Shown piece by piece: positions 19,310-27,178 of a stretch of 64,000 nt of DNA. Each line of letters starts with the position of its first letter. Position 1 is the stretch's first letter. The translations under genes were made by a program, and so were the position numbers. Origin of the DNA: Mesorhizobium sp. YIM 152430 (GTDB lineage Bacteria > Pseudomonadota > Alphaproteobacteria > Rhizobiales > Rhizobiaceae); assembly GCF_029210365.1 (NCBI RefSeq), contig NZ_JARGES010000018.1, positions 248,001 through 312,000 of the forward strand, read 5' to 3'. Under the pieces are notes generated by a model, which saw only the letters and a list, made by a program, of their open reading frames with translations, was not told the DNA's origin and made no database searches.

Positions 19310-20320
19310 ATGTTCGAAAACAAGACGCTCCTCATCACGGGAGGCACGGGCTCTTTCGGCAACGCCGTCCTCAGCCGTTTCCTGAAGACGGACTTCGCGC
19401 AGATCCGTATCTTCAGCCGCGATGAGAAGAAGCAGGAGGATATGCGGCTCGCGCTCCGTGACGACCGGGTGAAATTCCATATCGGCGACGTTCGCGACTA
19501 CGACTCTGTCGATGACGCGGTTAAAGGCGTCGACTACATTTTCCATGCGGCTGCGTTGAAACAGGTCCCTTCCTGCGAATTCTATCCGATGGAAGCGATC
19601 AAGACCAATGTGCTTGGAGCCGAGAACGTTCTGCGCGCGGCGATCGCCCACGAGGTCAGCCGTTGCGTCGTTCTCTCGACGGACAAGGCCGTCTATCCGG
19701 TCAACGCTATGGGCTTGTCCAAGGCGATGATGGAAAAGGTGATGATCGCCAAATCGCGGTTGAGCGATAAGAGCCGCACGATCGTCTGCGCAACGCGCTA
19801 CGGCAACGTCATGGCCTCCCGCGGCTCGGTCATTCCCCTGTTCCTCGATCAGATCCGCCAGGGCAAGCCGCTCACGATTACCGACCCCGAGATGACGCGC
19901 TTCTTGATGTCGCTGGAGGAATCGGTCGACCTCGTTTTGTATGCTTTCAGCCACGCTCAACCCGGCGACATCTTCGTCCAGAAGGCGCCAGCTTCCACGG
20001 TCGGCGATCTTGCGACCGCGCTTCGGGAACTTCTGGGCGGTGGCAGCGAACCAAGGATCATCGGCACGCGGCACGGTGAAAAGCTCTACGAATCGCTCGT
20101 TTCGCGCGAGGAGATGGTGCGTGCCGAAGATCTGGGTGGGTACTATCGGATTCCCGCCGACGCGCGCGATCTGAACTACGACAAGTATTTCGTCGAAGGC
20201 GAGCGCGAGATTGCGCAGATCGAGGACTACACGTCGCACAACACGCACCGGCTGGACGTGGCGGGCGTCAAGGAAGTGCTGATGAAGCTCGATATCGTCC
20301 GGGAGGCGGTGGGTGCCTGA
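19310..20320 (+). CDS. UDP-GlcNAc 4,6-dehydratase/5-epimerase, CapE/FnlA/WbjB family
   Basis: A soluble extended SDR of 336 residues. GGTGSFGNAVL is the NAD-binding motif and STDKAVYPVNAMGLSKAMMEKV the active-site stretch, again with Met in the usual Tyr position. It closely matches the CapE/FnlA/WbjB group that converts UDP-GlcNAc to UDP-2-acetamido-2,6-dideoxy-L-hexos-4-ulose, the first step of UDP-L-FucNAc and UDP-L-QuiNAc synthesis. I start it at ATG 19310 behind a purine-rich GAGAGAAGAGA; the frame continues upstream into fnlB-type coding sequence. The reductase precedes it; the matching 2-epimerase is 7 kb away at 27164-28291. Confidence 0.92.
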   Translation: MFENKTLLITGGTGSFGNAVLSRFLKTDFAQIRIFSRDEKKQEDMRLALRDDRVKFHIGDVRDYDSVDDAVKGVDYIFHAAALKQVPSCEFYPMEAIKTNVLGAENVLRAAIAHEVSRCVVLSTDKAVYPVNAMGLSKAMMEKVMIAKSRLSDKSRTIVCATRYGNVMASRGSVIPLFLDQIRQGKPLTITDPEMTRFLMSLEESVDLVLYAFSHAQPGDIFVQKAPASTVGDLATALRELLGGGSEPRIIGTRHGEKLYESLVSREEMVRAEDLGGYYRIPADARDLNYDKYFVEGEREIAQIEDYTSHNTHRLDVAGVKEVLMKLDIVREAVGA

Positions 20321-20365
20321 CGCTCAAGGCGACCGGGTGGTGGCGCGGGCGCGGCGCTGCTTCTG

Positions 20366-21826
20366 ATGCTGCTGCGTCACACGCTGTTCAACCTTCTCGG
20401 CCTCGGCCTCCCTCTGGTCGTGGCCGTTTTTACCATTCCCCTGCTGATCGAGGCTTTGGGAACGGCGCAGTTCGGACTGCTCACGCTGATTTGGGCCGTT
20501 GTAAGCTATTTCGGCCTTTTCGACCTTGGGCTCGGGCGAACGCTGACCTTGCAGATGTCGGTCGCGGAGAGCCGGGGCGAACGCGAGCGCATCGCGCCGG
20601 CGGTCGCGACGGCATTGACGTTCATGGCCATCCTGGGTGTCCTCGTTGGCGCCTTGCTGGTCGTGGGAGCGGAGCGGGGCATCGACCTGCTGGCCGCTGT
20701 TCCCGAGCGCGAGGAGGCCGTCGCGGCGTTGATGGCCATGGGGATAGCGATCCCCGCGATCACGCTGACATCCGGATTTCGGGGAATGCTGGAGGCGCGC
20801 CATGCATTCGGCATCGTCAATCTGATCCGGCTGCCCATGGGCATCTACACTTTTCTGGGGCCGCTCCTCGCGGTCTGGCTTGGCGAGCCGCGCCTCGATG
20901 TCATCGCATGGATACTGGTGGCGGGCCGGTATGCGGGGTTGTTCGCCCACGCCTGGTTCGCCATGCGGCTCCTGCCGCCCGATTGCGGCGCGTTCCGGTT
21001 CCGCACGGATTTCGTCAAGCCGCTTTTTTCCATAGGCGGATGGCTGACCGTGTCGAACACGATCAGCCCGCTGATGGGTTATGCGGACCGTTTCATCATC
21101 GGCGCGCTGGTGTCGGCGACGGCGGTGGCGTATTACGCGACGCCTTATGAGATCGTGACGAAGCTTTGGATCGTGCCTGGCGCGTTGACGGCGGTGCTCT
21201 TTCCCACATTCGCCGCCCAGATGGCGCGGGACGTGGCCTCCGGGACGGCGCTGTTCCGTCAGAGCGTAACGGCGCTTGCGCTCAGTCTTCTGCCCGTCTG
21301 CGCCGCACTCGCCATCTTCGCGCACGAAATCCTCGGCCTCTGGATCGACGCCGAGTTCGCAGCCAACAGCGCGCTTCTGCTGCAGATTTTCGCGCTGGGG
21401 GTGGTGTTCAATGCCTTGGCAACGATCCCCTTCACATTGATCCAGAGCGCGGAACGCCCGAAATGGACGGCGATGATCCATCTCGCGGAAGTTGTGCCGT
21501 TCCTTGCGATCCTGTGGTGGGCGACGAGCATGTACGGCCCGGTTGGCGCCGCTCTGGCCTGGCTTGCGCGCATCGTCATCGATACGGTGGCGATGTTTGC
21601 AGCCAGCCGGTTCGTGCTCGAGGCGGGCTGGAGTGCGGTCGTGCCGGCCCGGTTCGGCGGCCTTGCGATGCTCACTTTTGTCGCGGCGGCTCTATGTCTG
21701 GTCGAAAGCCCCGCAATCCGCGCCGCAGGGCTGGCCGGACTGTCGGCGGCTGCCGCCATTATCCTCCTGCGCGAGCCGGCCGTGGTTGACCGCCTCGCAA
21801 AGCTCAGGGCGAGCGGGCCGGCCTGA
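20366..21826 (+). CDS. wzx: Wzx-type lipid-linked oligosaccharide flippase
   Basis: An integral membrane protein of 486 residues with about 12-14 hydrophobic segments and few charges. It begins with LLRHTLFNLLGLGLPLVVAVFTIPLLIEALGT, an oligosaccharide flippase/polysaccharide-biosynthesis N-terminus. It would move the undecaprenyl-linked repeat unit across the inner membrane for the Wzy-type polymerase encoded at 24274-25290. The start at ATG 20366 lies 45 bases after the dehydratase stop; the ribosome site is weak. It ends four bases before the convergent glycosyltransferase gene. Confidence 0.88.
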   Translation: MLLRHTLFNLLGLGLPLVVAVFTIPLLIEALGTAQFGLLTLIWAVVSYFGLFDLGLGRTLTLQMSVAESRGERERIAPAVATALTFMAILGVLVGALLVVGAERGIDLLAAVPEREEAVAALMAMGIAIPAITLTSGFRGMLEARHAFGIVNLIRLPMGIYTFLGPLLAVWLGEPRLDVIAWILVAGRYAGLFAHAWFAMRLLPPDCGAFRFRTDFVKPLFSIGGWLTVSNTISPLMGYADRFIIGALVSATAVAYYATPYEIVTKLWIVPGALTAVLFPTFAAQMARDVASGTALFRQSVTALALSLLPVCAALAIFAHEILGLWIDAEFAANSALLLQIFALGVVFNALATIPFTLIQSAERPKWTAMIHLAEVVPFLAILWWATSMYGPVGAALAWLARIVIDTVAMFAASRFVLEAGWSAVVPARFGGLAMLTFVAAALCLVESPAIRAAGLAGLSAAAAIILLREPAVVDRLAKLRASGPA

Positions 21827-21830
21827 TTCA

Positions 21831-22979
21831 TCAGCGGAGAAACAGTTTTCGGTTTGCCTCGATCGCTGCCGGGTCGGTGAGGACAGCCTGCGCATAATCT
21901 CGACACGCGCTGCGCATATCCGTCATGGCGTCCGCGTCGAGACCGGCGAGACGGTCGAGCTCGGCGGCAAAGGCGTCCTCGTCGAGCGGACCGTCATAGC
22001 CCACGCCCTTGGCCGCCAGACCACGCCAGGGCGTGCGGTCGCTGATGACGACCGGCAGGCCGACCGAAAGCGCCTCGGGAATCACATGACCGTAATTCTC
22101 GCCGAGGGTAGGAAGAAAGAAGACGTCGTGCTGCGCGAGCGCCCCATATATCCGGTCACGCGTGAGAACGCCGCCGTCCTCGAAGGTGATATGCGAAGGC
22201 AGGTCGCCTATGGCGCGCCGGCATTCGGCCCAATAGGCCGCGTCTTCCTTGGGGCCGTAAAGCGTGAAGACGGCAGGCGTCTTCATCTTCGCGAGCGAAC
22301 GTACCGCACCGGCAAGGTTTTTCATCGGCGACACGCGCGCGAGAAAACACACGCGCAATGGCGCGCCGGGATTACGCGGCTGCCAGTTAGACAAGTCATT
22401 CGGGTTCGGCAAGGCGCCGAGATCGGGTGCAACATGGATGCGCCCGGCCGTCGCCTTTCCCAGCGCCGCCTCGATTTCCTCGGCCTCATGCGAGGTGGAG
22501 GCGTGCCATTCGATGTTTCGCAAAAGACCGCCGGCTTTCAACGCGGCGATATAGGCGCGCTTGCGCGGCGCCTTCAAGGCCAGCGCCCCGGCGGAAAATT
22601 CGCCGCGTGGCGCGAGGATCAGGCGTGCGGGTGGCAGGCGGCTAAGCCGCCGGGCAAGAAGGACGCGCGCGGTGAACAGCGTGTCGAAGAAGCTGTTGAG
22701 ATAGATGGCCTCAGGCGTCGTATCGTGGACGATCCCATGGATCCTCTCTTGAGAAACCTCGCGAGACGCGAGATAGAGGACGGAGGCATCGCCAAGATCT
22801 GCCCACACGCCGGGCTGGATAGAGGGATAAGGTTCTGTGTCGCGGATATCCCGATCCGTTGTCACCAGCCGAAAGTCGATTTCACTGCCCAAGGCTGCGA
22901 ACAGATTGCTAAGGGATACAATGGGTCCACCGGCCTCATAGCCGGGCAGGAAAAAGCGGTTCGTTACGAAAATTGTCAT
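21831..22979 (-). CDS. Family 4 glycosyltransferase
   Basis: A GT-B glycosyltransferase of 382 residues. The N-terminus (VTNRFFLPGYEAGGPIVSLSNL) and the donor-site block with the E-x7-E pattern in ENYGHVIPEALSVGLPVV identify the GT4 clan. FLARVSPMKNL marks the start of the C-terminal domain. It would add one sugar of the repeat unit; donor and acceptor cannot be told. It is transcribed opposite to the main polysaccharide genes and shares a 125-base upstream region with the divergent GT2 gene at 23105. Confidence 0.88.
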   Translation of the reverse strand: MTIFVTNRFFLPGYEAGGPIVSLSNLFAALGSEIDFRLVTTDRDIRDTEPYPSIQPGVWADLGDASVLYLASREVSQERIHGIVHDTTPEAIYLNSFFDTLFTARVLLARRLSRLPPARLILAPRGEFSAGALALKAPRKRAYIAALKAGGLLRNIEWHASTSHEAEEIEAALGKATAGRIHVAPDLGALPNPNDLSNWQPRNPGAPLRVCFLARVSPMKNLAGAVRSLAKMKTPAVFTLYGPKEDAAYWAECRRAIGDLPSHITFEDGGVLTRDRIYGALAQHDVFFLPTLGENYGHVIPEALSVGLPVVISDRTPWRGLAAKGVGYDGPLDEDAFAAELDRLAGLDADAMTDMRSACRDYAQAVLTDPAAIEANRKLFLR

Positions 22980-23104
22980 GACATTACACCAAATGCACCG
23001 CTAAATAGACATAAGTTCCAACGAACGCAATAGGCAGAGTTCTGGTTCTATGCCAGTAAGTGATTTAGTTTTTGCGTCGATTACAAGATTTTCTGGAAGT
23101 TTCG

Positions 23105-24262
23105 ATGAAAAATCAGTTCGCCGTATCAATTCTGGTGCCAACGCATAATCGCTCGAAATACGCGATCAGTTGTTTGCAAAGCCTGCTCGCCATAAACGAT
23201 CGTGGTGTTCAAGTCGTTTTCCACGATACGTCGAACGACGGCTGCGAACTGAAGCAGTTCGCCAGTACGCTCAATGACGACCGCCTGACATATGTTCATC
23301 ATGCAGAACGATTGTCGATGACCGGCAATCACGAAGCCGCACTGGCTTATGCCAAAGGCGAGTTTGTGTGCCTGATCGGCGATGACGACACCGTGTTGCC
23401 TGCCATCACCAAGGCAGTAGAAATCGCGCGCGAGCAGAACGTGGATAGCCTCGTGCCGATCTTGTCGGCCAACTACTCATGGCCGGATTTCCGAACCATT
23501 TTTTTCGGTGACGCACATGCAGGGCGCCTCTATCTTGGGAAGTACAGTGCCGATATCAGGTCACACAACACCTCCCGCTCGTTAGATGCGGGGTTGCGCA
23601 ATGCGTTTCAAGGGACGGATGGGCTGCCAAAGCTCTATCATGGGTTGGTCCGACGTGAGGTGATCGAACGCATCCGTCTTCGAAACGGCCAATTCTTCTA
23701 TGGGACCAGTCCTGATGCTTCGGCGGCGGTTTCGCTTTCCCTGGAACTCGACCGGTACTGCACCTGGGACTTTCCGTTCACGCTTCCGGGGGCGTCGGGG
23801 GGCAGCAACACGGGACGCAGCGCTCTCAACAAGCACAAGGGCGACTTCAAGACAGACCCCCACATGGCAGCTTTCAAGAATGTCGAATGGGACGATGTCA
23901 TCCCGAAGTTTTTCAGTGTTGAAACGGTTTGGGCCAATGCTGCGTGGGAGACGCTTCGACGTACCAGCCCCGATCATATGTCCCACTTCAACCTGAATCG
24001 GTTATATGCCCTTTGTCTACTCAAACATCGCGAGTATCAACCCCAGATCGCGGCTGCCATCGAAAGTGCGTCGCGACATCCCGGCTTGGATGTGAGAAAG
24101 GTCGGCATCGGAGCCGAAATCGCGCGCGCATTCGTCTTGAACGCGGTCGCCAAAGCAAAACGTTTGACTCGCCCTTCTGCCAGTGGAGGGAAGGCCGTGC
24201 TGGGTACATTCAAGAATGTCGAAGATGCGCAGCGAGAGATGCAGCGACGGTTTTCTTCCTGA
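23105..24262 (+). CDS. Family 2 glycosyltransferase
   Basis: A 385-residue protein with a GT-A fold N-terminus: SILVPTHNRSKYAISCLQSLL, then the metal-binding LIGDDDTVLPA. The second half is not recognised beyond being typical of long GT2 proteins. It probably adds one residue of the polysaccharide repeat in the cytoplasm. I start it at ATG 23105, preceded by GGAAG; the frame upstream to 23072 adds only eleven residues and no better signal. It ends 11 bases before the convergent Wzy-like gene. Confidence 0.85.
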   Translation: MKNQFAVSILVPTHNRSKYAISCLQSLLAINDRGVQVVFHDTSNDGCELKQFASTLNDDRLTYVHHAERLSMTGNHEAALAYAKGEFVCLIGDDDTVLPAITKAVEIAREQNVDSLVPILSANYSWPDFRTIFFGDAHAGRLYLGKYSADIRSHNTSRSLDAGLRNAFQGTDGLPKLYHGLVRREVIERIRLRNGQFFYGTSPDASAAVSLSLELDRYCTWDFPFTLPGASGGSNTGRSALNKHKGDFKTDPHMAAFKNVEWDDVIPKFFSVETVWANAAWETLRRTSPDHMSHFNLNRLYALCLLKHREYQPQIAAAIESASRHPGLDVRKVGIGAEIARAFVLNAVAKAKRLTRPSASGGKAVLGTFKNVEDAQREMQRRFSS

Positions 24263-24273
24263 ATATATGTAGT

Positions 24274-25290
24274 TTATATTATAGGAAAACCCTCGCCGTA
24301 TGTGATTACATTATTTATAAAACCTATGGATTTGAAGCTTAGATAAATCATTGGCAATAGTGCAAGCGGATGATTTATTCTGTTGTCTGTTAAAAGTGCA
24401 TAGAAAAATACCGTATAAGCAATCATATTTACACGATCGGGCCCAACTATAGCCATAACAATGGCAACCGGAACAAAGAATCCGATTAAGCGCATCTTGC
24501 GTCGACTAATTAAAATTCCAAGCAAAAACAGTAGAAAGAAATTCAAGATCGAAAAAGGTCGGAAAACGTTGTTTTCAAAATAATAATTTATTTTATATAA
24601 TATAGTTTCTACATAAGTATAAAATAAAAATGAAATTAAAATAAAAGAAAATACTGAAAATGCCAAAGCGTAAACTGCGATTTTCACGTCAAACCTGTTA
24701 TTAAATGAAAAATATGGGGTTCGCTCAAAGGTGCGAGATAATAGATAGGAACAAAAGTATATCAGCGACTGCGCATGAAACGCCGGAGCTAGGAAGGCAA
24801 AAATCCAGCGCCAGTAAGTTTTGGAAAGGGCTGCCGCTATCATAAGAATATAGGCAAACTTTAAGCGTTCAGCGCCTGTAAGGGCAACTAAAAAATAAAA
24901 ATTAGTAAATAAAAGTATTATTACAAATATATTTGCATGATATTTTTTTAGAATTTTTAAAATTAAAACTATTAGAATAGTATTGAAAAACGATACCCAA
25001 ATTATTTTCGATACACCTATATTTGCTCCTATCCACATAACTAAGGTGAAGGCAGGTTCATTGCTTGTCAGGTGAAAATATTGCGCACGATATGAGTCAA
25101 GCAGCGACAGTTCGGCGATGGCATTATAGAAATTTGTATACGGAACTTGGTCGCCAAACCGATAAATCTGGTTCAGCCAAAGTGATGCAAAGAAACCAAG
25201 CAGGCCAGAAAATATGTATCCCGAAGCGGCTGCGATTTGAAATCGTGCTTCAAAAACACGTCTTGTCGAATGTACTAAAATTTTATCCAT
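24274..25290 (-). CDS. Wzy/EpsG-like polysaccharide polymerase (multi-pass membrane protein)
   Basis: A 338-residue membrane protein with about nine or ten hydrophobic helices and a large loop containing YTNFYNAI and ERLKFAYILMIAAAL, the layout of EpsG/Wzy O-antigen or EPS polymerases. The family is weakly conserved, so the name rests on topology and on sitting between a Wzx/glycosyltransferase set and a Wzz-like gene. It would polymerise repeat units on the periplasmic face. Composition is strikingly AT-rich (runs of ATA, AAA, TTA codons), the lowest GC in the window. It lies 13 bases after the wzz-like gene, in one operon. Confidence 0.78.
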   Translation of the reverse strand: MDKILVHSTRRVFEARFQIAAASGYIFSGLLGFFASLWLNQIYRFGDQVPYTNFYNAIAELSLLDSYRAQYFHLTSNEPAFTLVMWIGANIGVSKIIWVSFFNTILIVLILKILKKYHANIFVIILLFTNFYFLVALTGAERLKFAYILMIAAALSKTYWRWIFAFLAPAFHAQSLIYFCSYLLSRTFERTPYFSFNNRFDVKIAVYALAFSVFSFILISFLFYTYVETILYKINYYFENNVFRPFSILNFFLLFLLGILISRRKMRLIGFFVPVAIVMAIVGPDRVNMIAYTVFFYALLTDNRINHPLALLPMIYLSFKSIGFINNVITYGEGFPII

Positions 25291-25303
25291 AATCTGTGAA
25301 AAT

Positions 25304-25945
25304 TTACCTTATGCGGGAGTGGTTTCGCCAAGCGTCAATGAAGCTGCTGACGAATGCAAGAATGACGCCAAGGCCGATAAAAACAAGCATGGATATGGCC
25401 GGAAGCATGAGTGAATGCCCTTGGCGGGCAATCGAAGTCGACCTAATGCTGTATAGCTCTCGCAATCCAAGTTCACGACCCTTCAGGTATGAGTGAAGAC
25501 TGGCAAGGTGTGGAATTGCATCATCATCTTTAGAAATGCCCTCAAGATACCGAAAAGTCTGGAGTTCTTGTTCATCAATCGAGCTGACCACGTTTTTCAT
25601 AATGTTATCGATAATTGCAGCATCACTTTGACGGGATGGTTCGATGGTTACAAGCAATCCATTGTGCTTGACATTTTCGATGCCTGCACCGGCAAGTGCA
25701 AATGATGCTTGCTCTGCGATTGATGTGCCAATGGTGGATGGGGCGCCTGGCCCGTAAATGGAAATCTCTATACGCGTTGTTGGTGGAACATCACTACGGG
25801 AGTAGTAAACCACAGCAAATGCGATGCAGCCTGCGATCAAGCCAAGAACAATAAAAATGCGCTTTGCATAGATGATATCGGCGAGTTCCAAAAGGCTGAT
25901 ACTGCCGTCTGTCGTGGAGCTTGAACCAGCGTCTAATTCCTTCAT
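25304..25945 (-). CDS. Short Wzz-like chain-length determinant protein
   Basis: 213 residues with the Wzz layout: cytoplasmic N-terminus, first membrane helix at about 31-49, a periplasmic helical domain, and a second helix near 181-203. DGSISLLELADIIYAKRIFIVLGLIAG matches the start of chain-length determinants. The periplasmic part is short compared with usual Wzz proteins of about 330 residues, and no tyrosine-kinase domain is attached. It probably sets polymer length with the adjacent Wzy-like protein. Its ATG overlaps an upstream in-frame TGA (TGATG at 25943-25947), suggesting it was once coupled to another gene, now apparently degraded. Confidence 0.75.
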   Translation of the reverse strand: MKELDAGSSSTTDGSISLLELADIIYAKRIFIVLGLIAGCIAFAVVYYSRSDVPPTTRIEISIYGPGAPSTIGTSIAEQASFALAGAGIENVKHNGLLVTIEPSRQSDAAIIDNIMKNVVSSIDEQELQTFRYLEGISKDDDAIPHLASLHSYLKGRELGLRELYSIRSTSIARQGHSLMLPAISMLVFIGLGVILAFVSSFIDAWRNHSRIR

Positions 25946-26115
25946 CAGTCGAAATCTCCATTCACAGTGCCAGCCGCTGCACCAGGCTCCATATACGACG
26001 TAGGTGCAAAGATCGCTAGTGTTGGCTACGTTGCCCCTGCTTTAACAGCGAAAGGAATTTTATCCCCTCGCTGAGAGATCCAGTTACCCTTGGCTCCCCC
26101 AACCGGAGCCACACC
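25945..26115 (-). pseudogene. Possible decayed 3' end of a gene upstream of the wzz-like gene
   Basis: Read on the minus strand, one frame encodes GNWISQRGDKIPFAVK and a few more residues, hits TAG at 26026-26028, then continues in the same frame for 26 sense codons (PTLAIFAPTSYMEPG...) to a TGA that overlaps the wzz-like ATG as TGATG. Both parts look protein-like, and the coupling is what one expects of a former operon neighbour. Beyond 26115 the frame runs antisense to the DUF2793 gene and shows nothing recognisable. I infer, weakly, a gene truncated when the DUF2793 gene arrived. Chance open frame is the alternative. Confidence 0.25.
26092..26110 (+). promoter_or_regulatory. Hairpin covering the DUF2793 ribosome-binding site
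   Basis: GGCTCC (26092-26097) and GGAGCC (26105-26110) form a 6-bp stem with a 7-base loop. The right arm contains GGAG at 26105-26108, seven bases before ATG 26116, so pairing would hide the Shine-Dalgarno sequence. It may be chance. Confidence 0.35.
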
Positions 26116-27138
26116 ATGCAGTCCACCCATCTCGAACTTCCCTACATCCTGCCCTCCCAGGCACAGAAGCACGTCACCCATAATGAGGCATTGCGGCGGC
26201 TTGATGCCTGTGTGCAGCTTTCGCTCGCTTCGCGCAGTCTCGACGCGCCGCCAGCGCAAAGCGTCGAAGGGGAAAGGTTTCTCGTTGCCGATGGCGCCGC
26301 CGGCTCCTGGGCGGGGCAGGCGGGGCGCATCGCGGTTCGCCAGGACGGCGGATGGTCCTTCCTGACGCCGCGCCAGGGCTGGCTGGCCTTCGTTGAAGAT
26401 GAGGACCGGTTCATCGCCCGCGCGGCGGCGGGCTGGATCGCGCTTTCCGATGCCCTCGACGGGCCGCTCGGCCAGCTTGGCATCAATGCGTCCGCCGACG
26501 CGGTCAACCGGCTCGCCCTCAAATCCGCCGGCTCGCTCTTCGACCATGACGGCGCAGGTCACCGACTCGTCCTCAACAAGGCATCCGCGCCCGACACGGC
26601 CAGCATCCTGTTCCAGGAAGCCTATTCGGGCCGTGCGGAAATCGGCCTTGCAGGCGCGGGGGGCTTCGCTCTCAAGACCAGCGCGGATGGCGAGCAATGG
26701 ACCGAGGCCATGCGCGTGGAGGGATCGAGCGGCCGCGTGACGTTCCCGAAGGGGGCGGGCGGCATCGCCATGCCGATCATGGGCAACAGCGGCTCCAGCG
26801 TTTCGGCCGGCCAGACGCGCTTTCTGACGCCGGGCCTGAATGGCAGCGGCCAGCCGGCGGTCTACGTCCCGGTTCCCGTGGCCGGCCGCTTTCGCGCACT
26901 GACCTGCGTGACGGGCGGCTCGCCCGGCATCGGCGAAAGCTGGACCTTCACGCTGCAAAAGCTGTTTTCCGATACCGCATTGACGACGACCATCCCGGCC
27001 GGATCCAATCAGGGCGTCGATGCGATCAACGAAGTGCAGTTCAACGCGCAGGAGCGGTGGTGCCTCAAGATGGTCGCTTCGCCGGGCGCCGCGAATTCAG
27101 GCAACGTCCTTTTCTCGCTGCTCTTCATTCCGGATTGA
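26116..27138 (+). CDS. DUF2793 domain-containing protein
   Basis: 340 residues starting MQSTHLELPYILPSQAQKHV, the hallmark opening of DUF2793, which occupies roughly residues 5-90. The rest is rich in Gly, Ala and Ser with beta-type repeats and ends in a domain with GNSGSSVSAGQTRFLTPG and a C-terminal VLFSLLFIPD. DUF2793 is seen in phage or gene-transfer-agent-like structural proteins and in stand-alone alphaproteobacterial genes. No function is established that I know of. No signal peptide is visible. It is a lone plus-strand gene between minus-strand polysaccharide genes, with no other phage gene near it. It could be a fibre-like surface protein or a relic of transfer. Confidence 0.8.
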   Translation: MQSTHLELPYILPSQAQKHVTHNEALRRLDACVQLSLASRSLDAPPAQSVEGERFLVADGAAGSWAGQAGRIAVRQDGGWSFLTPRQGWLAFVEDEDRFIARAAAGWIALSDALDGPLGQLGINASADAVNRLALKSAGSLFDHDGAGHRLVLNKASAPDTASILFQEAYSGRAEIGLAGAGGFALKTSADGEQWTEAMRVEGSSGRVTFPKGAGGIAMPIMGNSGSSVSAGQTRFLTPGLNGSGQPAVYVPVPVAGRFRALTCVTGGSPGIGESWTFTLQKLFSDTALTTTIPAGSNQGVDAINEVQFNAQERWCLKMVASPGAANSGNVLFSLLFIPD

Positions 27139-27154
27139 TGAGCGGATGTACGGC

Positions 27155-27178
27155 TGGCGGCGCTTACGGACGCCGCCA
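27155..27178. terminator. Hairpin between the convergent DUF2793 and 2-epimerase genes
   Basis: TGGCGGCG (27155-27162) and CGCCGCCA (27171-27178) form a perfect 8-bp stem with an 8-base loop, 17 bases after the DUF2793 stop and spanning the stop codon of the convergent epimerase gene. No T-run follows on either strand, so termination would need rho or be partial. Confidence 0.45.

Noticed and set aside
26026-26958. A 310-codon minus-strand open frame across the DUF2793 gene
   Set aside because: Most of it is a mirror frame of the DUF2793 gene with low-complexity Arg/Ala/Gly content. Only its last 30 codons, outside that gene, look protein-like, and these are reported separately as a possible remnant.
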